A stretch of DNA of 64,000 nucleotides, from positions 44,901,695 to 44,965,694 of the forward strand of contig CM049316.1 of NCBI GenBank assembly GCA_026874595.1. Direction: 5' to 3'. The stretch's first letter is position 1. Every line of letters starts with the position of its first letter. Under the pieces are notes generated by a model. That model ran no database searches and was not told the origin of the DNA. It saw only the letters and a program-made list of their open reading frames with translations. A program made the position numbers and the translations under genes. Shown here piece after piece: positions 1 to 10,629 of the stretch. This DNA comes from Sipunculus nudus (lineage: Eukaryota; Annelida; Sipuncula; Golfingiida; Sipunculidae).

Positions 1-667
1 ACTAATCCAAATAAAGGCAAGCTCAATCCATGGGATTGTTGATATATAACCTTAAAATATATCCTGTGTGGAGAGAGAGAGAGGGGGGGGGGGGGGGGGA
101 GGTAGAGAGAGGGAGAATTAATTTTAAAAAAGGATTTTTCAAGTTGATAGCTATAGAGAGAATTCTCCTGAGCATGCCCTGTTTGTATAAAATTCCTTTT
201 CAAAATATGAAAATAAACGTAAAATATAAAAATTTGGATTTTATCTTGAATTTGCTTCCACTCGTACGTGAAAGCGAAAAAAAGTTTTCATTATTATTAA
301 TATTCGTTGTCAGAAACAGTTTAATTACGACATATGACCTCCGATGTACCAATCCTCTTCTGACAGAACGTTTTAATATATGCGGCACACTGTGTAGACT
401 CGGATTCACAAGAGTACGACTCTGCTGTGAAGGGTTTATGGGTGTCACTTTCTAACCCCCACAATGCATCGCGGCTTCTACATCCGCGGCGTAGTTAAAA
501 ATGTAGTGAAGAGGGTAATAAATTCCGTTCAAATATGTTGGATTAGTATTGTTTCAAAGCAAATAACATAAACATGGGTGTTTCTATGTTAAGGACGTCA
601 TGGAATAAGTAATATTTTTTAAGCATACGCATGTGAAATATAAATAGATTTTTCCTTGAGATGTAAA
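1..667. other. Unassigned AT-rich DNA with a short GA/poly-G tract
   Basis: A GAGAGA run passes into about 18 G with few breaks near 70-105. The remainder has no recognised gene or repeat; open frames here lack coding character. Confidence 0.5.
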
Positions 668-959
668 AACAAGTGACCCATGGGTCATGACGCTCAGCTG
701 ACTGGGAAGAGATTCACAAAAGGAAATTTTATCATCAGAATGGTAGATACCCATTCAACTGAAGCATCAAACAGATTAACCAACAGGCCAAGATTTAGTC
801 TGTATTTATATATCTGAAAAATAGAGAAAAAATGTGTAAACTTTAAAAACAAGAATACGGGTAGCCGACAAGTGACTACGTGTATCTGCCAAAATCAGAG
901 TGAAGTGAGGCATGGATTGAGTGGCAAGGGGAAACAGAGTGAGGTATGTTGCATATTAG

Positions 960-2150
960 CAAGGATGTCTGCAGCCTAAATGTGTATGTAGGTTGTGCAA
1001 CCTACCACAAATCCAGAAAGCTGTCCAAGCTGTATACATATGCAAAATTTTAGGCAGAAAAGTCAAACCACTACATGGATATGAGTGATTTTAGCCCACG
1101 GCAGACAAACAGACAGACGCTGTGCAAAAATGGTTGCAGTTTTGTGTATGATAAAGACCTATGTGTGATCTAAACACAAGCACAATTTTGGCCCAATCGG
1201 TCAAATGGTTCCTGAGATATTAGCTTGGATGTGTGCAGCGTTAACTAGAATGTAGATGGCGCCACCTGTCATAAAATCAAGAAAGCTATCCAGGATGTAT
1301 AAACCTGCAAAATTTTAGGCAGTTATGTCAAACCACTGCCAAGATGTGAGTGACTTTATTGCACGGCAGACAAACAGACAGACGCTGTGCAAAAATGGTT
1401 GCAGGTGGTGCCACCAGTTTTGTGTATGATAAAGAGCTATGTTAGATCTATACACATCCAAAATTTTGGCCCGATCGGTCAAACGGTTCCCGAGATATGA
1501 GCTTGGATGTCATCAGCGTGAACGTGAATGTAGGTGGTGCCACCTGTCATAAAATCAAGAAAGCTATCCAGGATGTATAAAACTGCAAAATTTTAGGCAG
1601 ATATGTCAAACCACTGCCGAGATATGAGTGACATTATTGCACAGCAGACAAACAGACAGATGCTGTGCAAAAATGGTTGCAGGTGGCGCCACCAGTTTAG
1701 CGTATGATAAAGAGCTATGTTAGATCTATATACATACAAAATTTTCTTGTCAAACGGTTCCCGAAATATGAGCTTGGATGTCATCAGCGTGAATGAGAAT
1801 GTAGGTGGCGCCACCTGTCATAAAATCAAGAAAGCTATCCAGGATGTATACGCATGCCGAATTTCAGGTGAATTAGTCAATTCACTGCAGAGATATGAGT
1901 GATTTTAACCAAAGGCAGATGAACAGATGGACACTGTGCAAACATGGTTACAGGTGGCGCCACCATTTTTTGTGTATGTTATAGAGCTATCCAAGGGCTA
2001 CATTAGTATAAATTTTATTTCCTGATCAGTCAAACGGTTCTCGAGATATGAGCTTGGAAAGCTGATAAAATCAAGTCCCAGAGGAGCTCTCTGGAAACGA
2101 ACGCGGCAACAGCGGAGGAACCCAGTCAAAAACATAGTATCCACAAAACT
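960..2150 (+). repeat. About four tandem units of a roughly 278-bp repeat
   Basis: Each unit holds AAACGGTTCCCGAGATATGA, a GGTGGCGCCACC palindrome and ATCAAGAAAGCTATCCAGGA. The GAGATAT landmark recurs near 1213, 1492, 1763 and 2043. The same family occurs inverted at 38.15-39.62 kb. Confidence 0.85.
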
Positions 2151-2174
2151 TCGCTTTGGCGGGTACAAAAATAC

Positions 2175-3130
2175 AGGTGGCTCCACCAGTCTGCAGAAAC
2201 TAATAAAAACACTTACAAACATCAATATCCATGCAAAGAATCATGGTGATCTCCCCATTAGTTGTTCAGATACTTCAGCTTTTGTATCAAATTGTCCATT
2301 ATTCTGAGGGATACTTCGGAGTCCTATAGCTTGAAGGATATGGGTAACAGAGACCTAATTTTAAGTTTCCACAGGCACTTTTCATGGGCCTTCTTGCATG
2401 ACAAGAATGAAGATTCTAGGTCCAGTTGTTGCGATTTGTACCCTGTTGACAGATAACCACATCTTTAAAGGTATCAAAAAAAGAAATAAAATCGTAAAAA
2501 TTTGAAAAAAATAGAGGTGGCGCACCCAGTCTGCAGAAACTGATGGAACAGGTCATGATCAATATGTATGCCGAAAATCATGACCATCAGTGTTGTAGTT
2601 TTTGAGATACTACAGTTTTTGTATCAAATTTTCCATTATTCTGGAGGGTAATTTGGAGCCATACAGCTTAAAGAATATGGGTAACAGAGACCTAATTTCA
2701 GGTTTCCATGGAGACTTTTCATGGGTCTCCCTGTGTGTCAAGAATGAAGATTCTAGGTCCAGTTTTAATGATTTGTGCCCTGTTAACAGATGTTCATAAC
2801 TTTAAAGGTCTCAAAAATAGAGAAAAAATTCATTAAAAAAACCCGAACAAATACAGGTGGCGCCACCAGTCTGCAGGAAGTGATGGAACATCTCATGATC
2901 AATATGTATGCCAAAAATCATGACCATCAGTCAAGTAGTTAATGAGATATTGAAGTTTTTGTATGAAATTTTTGACTTTTCTGCGGGGTACTTTGGGGCC
3001 CCATAGCTCGAAGGATATGGGTAACAGAGACCTAATTTCTGGTTTCCAAGGAGATTTTTCATGGACCTCTCAGAATCCTAAGTTACAAGGTTCTAGGTTC
3101 AGCGGTTACGATTTGTGCCTGGTTAACGGA
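2175..3130 (+). repeat. Three tandem units of a roughly 340-bp repeat
   Basis: Landmarks CCACCAGTCTGCAG, GTATCAAATT and GGATATGGGTAACAGAGACC repeat with period 340-342. The family differs from the neighbouring 278-bp array but shares the GGTGG-CCACC core. Confidence 0.85.
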
Positions 3131-3460
3131 CGGACAGACGGACAGACGGACGACGGACAAAGAGTGATCGCTATAGCTCAGATGACTTTCAGTCAGCTGA
3201 GCTAAAAAACTGGTTTTAAAGTTTGACAGTTGAGACAAGTAGTCTCGGCCGTACGTCCATCAGTGCCTGTCAGGAAGATATTCGAGCAATAACGACCTCT
3301 TGCGGAAGTGTGACTGTGGGGTTGTTGTAAAGTGGCATGGTTCTCAGTGGGTGGGTTCGATTTGAACGTAAACACCTGTTCCCTAACCAAACAGCAATGC
3401 AAGGACTAGACAACAGATAACACGAACCGAATCCCCATTATCCGAGAAACGGAACAGTGT

Positions 3461-3700
3461 TCCTAGGGGAAGATCCAGGATTTAGGAAAAGGACGGGTCC
3501 AACCGAGGAGGACTTATTAATGACAAAACCTGAAAAAAGTCCACAGGTCCAGAAAAGAGGACTCCAGGACGTAAATATTTCTCTGAAACCCTTAAAAAAA
3601 GGTTGCGGCGGCTAATCCAGGCTAGATGTAACTGCTTCACATAGCTAATATATATGGTAAAATGACTGGATTCAAATTCAGCCCAAAAATGATTCACGTG
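3461..3700. mobile_element. Degraded MITE fragment (GATCCAGGATTTAGG type)
   Basis: GATCCAGGATTTAGGAAAAG, then GTCCAACCGAGGAGGAC and CCTTAAAAAAAGGTTGC. The same word order is found at about 5990-6130 and in the better-preserved element at 51321-51533. Confidence 0.55.
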
Positions 3701-3819
3701 GAACCATTAAAAACAATTATTATAGGAATTATTGTGGGGATTATTCTTGTAAAATGTTAAACAAATCGGCTTCAGTGGAGTCAGTGGAAAAACGTTTTGC
3801 AGGTAAATAACTCATATAG

Positions 3820-4437
3820 GAAGATACAGTAAACTGGCCAAGTTCAGCTTCCCGTCACTCAGCCAAAAACCACTGAACCAAAACCATTTGAACAAACTTG
3901 AATTATCATCATCTCGGGATAATTAATGTGTGAGATTTAAGAATTGGGCCCAGTGGTTTTTGAGAAGAAGACTTTTGTAGCCATTGAGCTAAAATGGGTT
4001 TAAAATGGGTTGTTATGCCATATGACTAAATTCAGCTTCCCATAACTCAGCAAAAGCCACTAAACAGAGACCATTTGAACAAACTTAAGAAAGCACCACC
4101 ATAGGATCATTTCTGTGCGATGTTTATCAATTTGGCCATATGGTTTCAGAGAAGAAGTAAGTTTTTTATGGAGATTTAAGAAGTTTTTTTTTTGTAGACC
4201 TCAATATAATACAGTCACTGATGATCGGTTTCAAAGAAGAAGATTTTTAAAGGTTTTAAGCTTTTAAGTAAATGCAGATAGCCAAAAAATAAACAAAATA
4301 GAGTTTTTAAGATGACTGGGGGTTCTTTTTGGCATAAAATTTGGTGATTCTAGCTCCTTCCATTTTCGAGATAGTATCGGCTAACATACAGACGACGGAC
4401 GCCGGCACACCATCGCATAAGCTCACAGGTTCGCTAA
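3820..4437 (+). mobile_element. Repeat element with an internal duplication of about 187 bp
   Basis: TTCAGCTTCCC then ACTCAGC, CCACT and CCATTTGAACAAACTT occurs near 3842 and again near 4030. The stretch ends with GACGACGGACGCC, CATCGCATAAGCTCAC and GCTAAA, an end style seen in many mollusc repeats. It abuts another element start, AAGTGACCCATAGGTCATGA, at 4440. Confidence 0.5.
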
Positions 4438-4865
4438 ACAAGTGACCCATAGGTCATGACGCTCAGCCGACGGACATGTTGACAATATGTCCTTGCAAGG
4501 GGAACTAATTAAGATAATGCAGGTGGCATCATTCTTCATGCATATTGGCTTACGTTCATCAAGACCCATAAGCACACCAAATTTGATGGAAATCCAACCA
4601 GCCTTTCCTGAGGAATCTGGCAATTTGTGTGTATTTTGCATTATTTCTGGGGTGCTCAAACATACCCAAAATAATATAGGTCACAGTGACCCAGTTTCAA
4701 GTCTCGGCCTGATTCACAGAAAATTTGATAAAACCTCCTGGAAAAAAAATTATGATTTAATCACAGAGACCCAGTTTCAGTTCTCGGCTTGATTCACAGA
4801 AAATTTGATAAAACCTCATGACAAAAAAATGATTTATACCTTTGTTACAGGTGCTCTTTTTATTA
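4438..4865 (+). repeat. Partial copy of the GACCCATRGGTCATGA element
   Basis: The left end (4440-4470) is like that at 668. Inside is a short direct repeat of about 80 bp, where CCCAGTTTCA and TCTCGGC, then TTGATTCACAGAAAATTTGA, occurs twice (near 4690 and 4770). No right end is found before 4866. Confidence 0.5.
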
Positions 4866-5570
4866 TGTGACACGGGCATAACTCCTGTTGTGGCACTCGT
4901 GTCTGGCCGCGTATTACATCCTATGTTTTATCCGTACTGGTTGAACTCTCGTTGTCATGTTAGCCTTGAGTTTTCACGCCTGGTCGTGGGTCACATGATG
5001 ACCCTGGTGTGTGGGGATACACACTCCTATGTTCTGCTAGATAATTCCTGAAATGCGTGTTTACTGTGTAGGATCTTATAGACTGTTCGAGAAGTGGAAA
5101 ATTCTCGGCTTGGGGTGTGAAGGTAAATAAACGGGCTGTGTTTTAGAACGGAAGGGCAGAGAGCAGAGAAGATTCCAGCGGACGCAGAAGCGTGTGTAAG
5201 ATTCTAGGACCTTATCCGACTAATGTGGCAGTTATAGTTTTTCAAAGACTTTCTCCTGGACTTTATGCATTTAGACTTCAGTTTATTTCTGGGTTGTTGC
5301 AAGAACTTTCCACTGGACTGTCATTCTCCGAGAGTATACATTTAGGGAACTTATCGTGGTGACGGTGATGGTATCCAGGTACTGTGCACATTATTTTCTA
5401 TGTGATTGTATTGACTTGTTGCTGTACCGCTGTTTTACTATATAATTGTATCGATTTAGTGTATTGTAATGTTAGGGTTGTTTTAAGAATAAATTAAAGT
5501 TATTTGTTAACAAAAAAACAGTGACTTCTTTATTTATTCCCCTAGACATTTCAGGCTGCCTAGTGTTACA
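4866..5570. mobile_element. Possible solo LTR
   Basis: About 705 bp bounded by TGTGACAC and GTGTTACA, imperfect inverted ends of the TG...CA kind. AATAAATTAAAG lies near the right end, and base composition is richer in CG than the flanks. No clear 5-bp target duplication and no primer-binding site are visible, so this is only a candidate. Confidence 0.3.
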
Positions 5571-6286
5571 GAATCAATTTTTTTTTATCTCCATTACAAA
5601 ATTTGTGTTCATTACGCATACGTGATCTGTTTATATTAGGTTCCGTAAGACCTGTTTCTTCTGGATCTTGTCTCCATGTGACATGGCGTCTGGCATGAGT
5701 GACCTGCCTAAATATTTCATGCGCTGAGCATATACCTAGAGGCCACACAACCCAACACTTGTGTTCTCAAATTGAACTCGCCCAGTTATAAGTGTGGTAC
5801 AGTGAAGAGCCCGCACGGCATGCCGGGAAGAAAGTTATCGTCTGCTCTGGCGTTAAAAACGGCGGGAAACACGGTTGTTACGCTGCCATCCGTGAAAGAT
5901 CCATTGTCAGCCATTTATTTAAAGGTATGTTCTTATATTGTTAAAACCTTGTACTTCAAAAGGTGTTAATTTTAATAATTTCACAGGTCCACCTCAGGAA
6001 GACTAAGGCCTAATGAAAACCTTAAAAAAGGATCCTCTGGTCCGGAAAGGAGGGGAAACAGGCTGCAAAAACTGGTTTAAACCCCTAAAATAAAGGTTGC
6101 AGTCGGGTGCCCCCGAACCGGATCCGCCATTGAACTTTTGTCCTAAAACTTTTATTTTTATTTTATCGGAAGGTCAACGTAGTTAAACCCGGTTATTTCC
6201 TCAACTCTTTCACAATAAATTCTGTCCACTACTTCGGGTACAGGAAATTTGCCCTATTGAAAATGTGATACATATGTACACCTTTG
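5571..6286. other. Unassigned stretch with a degraded MITE and an exon-like block
   Basis: Positions 5772-5921 are open and CG-rich and end AAAG before GTATGT, which looks like an exon with a donor, but I recognise no protein. Positions 5990-6130 repeat the GTCCGGAAAGGAGGGG and CGGATCCGCC words of the GGATCC MITE family. Confidence 0.35.
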
Positions 6287-6362
6287 TATCAAATGTAGAC
6301 CCAGTTGTGGCTCTGTTAAATGAACAGATTTAACAGAGCCACAACTGGGTCTATATCAAATG
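6287..6362. mobile_element. Tiny fold-back element, copy 1, with 9-bp flanking direct repeats
   Basis: Two perfect 26-nt inverted arms (6296-6321 and 6328-6353, beginning TAGACCCAGTTGTGG) are separated by GAACAG. TATCAAATG flanks both sides (6287-6295 and 6354-6362), as expected for a target-site duplication. The whole insert is 58 bp. Confidence 0.8.
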
Positions 6363-6390
6363 CAATGTGGCCTATGACTAGCCCGATGAA

Positions 6391-6434
6391 ATCGGACTCA
6401 ATATTATGAGGCCCTGCCATATATTGAGTCCGAT
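6391..6434. repeat. Inverted repeat, 14-bp perfect stem
   Basis: ATCGGACTCAATAT at 6391-6404 pairs with ATATTGAGTCCGAT at 6421-6434 around a 16-nt loop. It is rho-independent in look only; this is animal DNA with no matching T tract. Confidence 0.7.
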
Positions 6435-6473
6435 AGCCATACAATGAGATTTTCTACAATATAAGCCACGGAT

Positions 6474-6495
6474 GATGCAACGGATCCGTTGCATC
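6474..6495. repeat. Perfect 22-bp palindrome without loop
   Basis: GATGCAACGGA at 6474-6484 runs directly into its own complement. Third inverted structure within 500 bp. Confidence 0.75.
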
Positions 6496-6671
6496 TTCTT
6501 TGACTGCCTGTTTATTGCCTAACAACAAACAGGATTACACCATTTTAACACCAATAAGTATGTGTTTCATGGTTCCGATAGCAACAAAAATTAAACTTGG
6601 ATCATAATTTTTTAACATTAACTGACCTTTTTGCCAGAGGCATGTCAGAGACAGAGAAGAACAAACGAATA

Positions 6672-6747
6672 GGCGCACCTGTAGACCCAGTTGTGGCTCT
6701 GTTAAATGAACATTTAACAGAGCCACAACTGGGTCTAGGCGCACCTG
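6672..6747. mobile_element. Tiny fold-back element, copy 2, with 10-bp flanking direct repeats
   Basis: The same 26-nt arms as copy 1 (6682-6707 and 6712-6737), with loop GAAC. The flanks differ: GGCGCACCTG on both sides (6672-6681 and 6738-6747). Identical arms with unrelated duplicated flanks indicate independent insertion rather than local duplication. Confidence 0.8.
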
Positions 6748-6901
6748 ATGACCTCACTGATAGCCTCACTGACTCCAGTGATTGACAGCTAAAATTTTGT
6801 AACATTTGGTGTGTCCATCCATCCGGTCTAACATAGGACACAAGGGTCCAGAGATGGACTAGCAAGTTTGCAGGTCTATAAATACATATATGTATTCATT
6901 C

Positions 6902-6942
<41 letters not shown>

Positions 6943-7426
6943 AGTCCTTAAATACGGGGTATTTAGTCTATTGGAAACCTAAGCTAAATCCATATATACC
7001 AAATGAATAGAAAATCAAACTAAATTAATTGAGCAAATAGCACATTTAATATTCAACCACATTTATTCACAAATGATATATGAATCATCATGCTTAATCA
7101 AATTGATATATAAAAATATTTGTCTACTATAAGCATGCACCATGTGATACAAGGCAGATTGTTGTGAGCTTGTGACATGATAATTATTCAAAAATGTTTG
7201 GTAAATGCCAAAAGAAAATCATATTTTATAGGTATTCCTAAACTCTCACTTCCATACCAACATACTTTATAGGTTGGTATTGTGTATAAACACAAATAAG
7301 AATATATAGGAGTCATTTTTCTCACTGAAGACATGAAAATTTTGATGCAAAGAAAGTTCTAAATTATTTTTCTGATGTACATTGTACTTCCCTCACAGTG
7401 ATCAATTCAGCAAATTCTTGTGCCAT

Positions 7427-7767
7427 TAGGCCCAAAAAAAATAAAGGTATGGTTCTCAGGCACCGCCCGCATCAATTTTAAACCCCCGCATCAAAACTTT
7501 TTATTTTGATTTTCAATATAAATTTTCCAATTATGAGCTGCTGCCACTCCGAAATTTCTTTCAAGAAGATAAAACCATACAATTTCCTTTGTTTTGTAGT
7601 ACTTTTACTTATTTAGCAAAATAAAACTGTTATTTTCTTGCTTTACCCTTATCATTTGACATTTTTATCGAAACATACCAAAATATTTAAAATAAAAAAA
7701 GCGCCCGCCCGCATTGATTTCTGAAAAAAAGTGACTGAGAACCATACCTTTTTTTTATGTTGGCCTT
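7427..7767. mobile_element. MITE, GGCCAAAAAAA/GGTATGGTTCTCAG family, copy 1
   Basis: Ends are inverted: TAGGCCCAAAAAAAATAAAG and GGTATGGTTCTCAG at left, CTGAGAACCATACC then TTTTTTT and GGCCTTA at right. The interior has no coding frame. Copies 2 and 3 lie in introns of the SLC44-like gene. Confidence 0.8.
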
Positions 7768-7904
7768 AAATATGATTTTTAGAAAAATATAGCCATTTCC
7801 CGGGTCCTCTATTCAGGGTTATTTCGTTCCTATATTTTTAATCAATAGCAATGGAACTAAACCGGTCAAAGTCATTTTGGCTAACAAAAAATTGCACATA
7901 ACAC

Positions 7905-7948
<44 letters not shown>

Positions 7949-10312
7949 ACATACTTCTAATTCTAATATCATTATAAAATCATGTATAATATTATGTACT
8001 TCTCTGGACATGTAGTACTTAAACTGATGTTTGTAAAACAGCCAGATAATAGTATCAATATCTATAACATATACTACAATATCATAAAATATCATTATAT
8101 CTTGGCAAATGCCAATGATACAAAGTGAGTTTTTGACACTAGATCACATATTCAAGTTCAACATTTAACAAATACAATAGAGAATATCAAACATAATTAT
8201 TCTGCAGAAATAGTTCAAATTTTGTGAATCTATTTGATTTATTTCTATTTGACATATTTGGTCACCTATTACTACTTCTACATAGTTTCTATCAACAAGC
8301 TGCCCCAACAGGAACCTATTGTAAGAAGCTGTTGTTACTTTATACTTGTATCTATATATCTATCCACCATTTGTGCAAAGAGTAAAGGTAGGTTTGGGGT
8401 CAAATTGATAACAATATATTGTAAAACAATTCTACAGACAAACATTCAACACTTCATCACAGTTCAATATATAGGCTTGTTAAAACACATATAATATCAA
8501 TGGAAAGTTTTCCCCACAAAACAGATTTGTAGGTTTTCTTGTAATCCCTTCAGTATAGTTAACACTTATAACTTGATACAGTTTTAATACCATCTAATGT
8601 TTCACAAATATCCCTTTATCAATATTATTCACATGAACAGATATTACAAGAATGAAGCTTATAGAATAAATACAAATCTCTTGAATGTTACTGAGTATTT
8701 TCATTTGTCTCTCCAAAAGGTTAACTTCTTAACTAACTCTTAGTATTCATGGTAGACCCTGAAGCTGCATTAAATTAGGTCACAATGACCTGATTTCAAG
8801 TCTTTGATACCTATCAATGACGCCTTTTAAACAAACAAAATGAAAGGATAATCATGGCTTTGGATAGTTAAGTGGTAGAATGGTTATAAAATGGATATGA
8901 ATATTTAACCATATAATACAACTTTAAATTATTGCCACAATGCTGTGGAATTTTAATGATTTGTGCATGATAATTTCATGGTACAAAATATTTTTTTGTA
9001 AAAAAGTGTTTCATTGCAGTGGAATTTCAATCAATTGCACATGATCATTTCATTAGAAACACATTTATTTTAAAGTGTCTCAATTAGTGTGGAATTTCAA
9101 TCAATTGCACAAGAGCATTTCATTTAAAAAGCATTCATTATCATAAGTACTAAAATGCATCTTATTCATATATACATCCAGCTTCATATCTATAGTCAAC
9201 AAATGATAGAATTTTTTTTCAATATCAACAAAATTATTGTATGCACATGAACACTGACACATGGCTTAAAATAATATACATGTCCAAGAATTTTAATATT
9301 TTCTTCGAATGCTGCAGTTTTTTAATAAACTTACCAAATGCATTTATTTGGTTTTAGCAATTAAATAGTTCACTGAGTAACTTTCATTACAAAAATTGTG
9401 ATAAATTCAGCAAAGTTATGGTACATTTTTGGAATTCGCAACATTAAAAATTTCAACAACAAAAAATTGAAATATCATCTATCTCTGGTAAGATCTCAAT
9501 GGCTAAACTATACACATTTAAGGCAAGAAATGTAAGCAATAACAACTATGGACATAGGTAAAATTTTCTTAGAACTAACTTTCTCTTTACAAATGAATTG
9601 ATTGGCAAACAATCAATTTTACTTTTTTGACCCAATATTCTCTGAAAAATAAAGCTGTCATTATTATGATAATGTAAAATCTATAAAAATCTAAAATGCC
9701 TCTATTTGTCACTGGTATTAAGTCAGGCAATTCTTTGTCGGGCAAGGTAAACCTTGTACTTGAAAAATTGTATTGGATTGCAGATTAAAAACAATGATGT
9801 ATGAAAACATACACCATTAAAACTTTGACAGATCCTTAATATAAAAAATAGGCAGTACTATTTAATTTTTAAGATAAAATGCATGACTAACAGTATTTCA
9901 GTTAAGACAATTTAAAAATCTTTGATAAAATAACTCCAATAAAACTTTTTTTATGATTCTACTGGACATAAAATATTAAGGCAGGGTTTTCAAGTAATCT
10001 GGGTGAGGGCTGAGATGAAACACCCGAGTGGTTAAAAAAACATTCCTGTCGACAGTGTAAAGAAGAAATATTAAACAAACTTAAAATGAGCCTTATGATT
10101 TTCAATGATTCAGGCCAAAAAGTGTCACAAATGCAAAAAAATGTTAAGGACCTTAAATGCCAGGAGTGTGGTCATCCTGAAAATTATGGGATGGATGCTT
10201 CACACTGCTCAGCACTGGTGGGATCAAAGGTGAAGAATGTCTGCACATGAATCTGCATTTTAAACATACTGGCTCCACCTGCCAATGTGAATAAAATATA
10301 TCTGTTTCTGTT

Positions 10313-10318
10313 TTTATT
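10313..10318 (-). promoter_or_regulatory. Candidate polyadenylation signal for the SLC44-like gene
   Basis: AATAAA on the minus strand, 184 nt past the stop codon. It is the first canonical hexamer I found after the stop, but such AT-rich DNA carries many by chance, so the true 3' end is unknown. Confidence 0.35.
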
Positions 10319-10501
10319 ACAGAGTAATATTTACTTAATCTGCAGACTGTTTTGAGACTCCTGTGTAAAAGGTACATCATTGACAGATTTTGCCATTTGG
10401 ATTGATGGATCTGGGTATCAGATTTTGGCCCTTACATGATGTCCTTCCTATTTCTAGATCACTGACAGATCTTGTGGTGGGGTATCAGATTTAGGCTCCC
10501 C

Positions 10502-10629
10502 TCACATCCTGCTCTCAGGATCTGATTTTGGCTTTGGTTCTTCATTTTTCTTACTCAGGATCTTCTTGAGTTCTTTGCTCATGAAGTATGGTTTCTCTTC
10601 TGACCCGTCGTTTATTTCCTCATCTTGTA
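10502..10629 (-). CDS. SLC44-like exon 23 (C-terminus and stop)
   Basis: Codes the cytosolic tail LQDEEINDGSEEKPYFMS, then KELKKILSKKNEEPKPK, ending in TGA at 10504-10502. It aligns residue for residue with LEDLERNDGSAERPYFMS when the acceptor TTTGTAG ending at 10630 is used. A second AG, 30 nt upstream with the exon edge at 10659, is also in frame and would insert ten residues. Confidence 0.94.

Larger units (their letters stand above)
668..3209 (+). mobile_element. Composite interspersed element with two internal tandem arrays
   Basis: The left end reads AAGTGACCCATGGGTCATGA then GCTCAGCTGAC. The right end reads GACGGACGACGGACAA, then AGCTCAGATGAC and AGTCAGCTGAGCTAAAAA. The ends share the inverted core GCTCAGCTGAC. 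Inside are about four units of a 278-bp repeat (about 960-2150), then three units of a 340-bp repeat starting near 2175, 2517 and 2857. No transposase frame is visible. The same end motifs recur at 25.0/26.9, 36.2, 54.9, 59.5/60.5 and 62.7 kb. Classification is open; a non-autonomous DNA element is likely. Confidence 0.7.
6748..10501. other. AT-rich DNA downstream of the SLC44-like gene
   Basis: Contains (TA)n at about 6904-6940 and 7906-7946 and the MITE at 7427-7767. It may include the gene's 3' untranslated region next to 10502. I see no other exon. Short repeated words (GTGGAATTTCAATCAATTGC near 9020 and 9090) suggest old local duplication. Confidence 0.5.
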
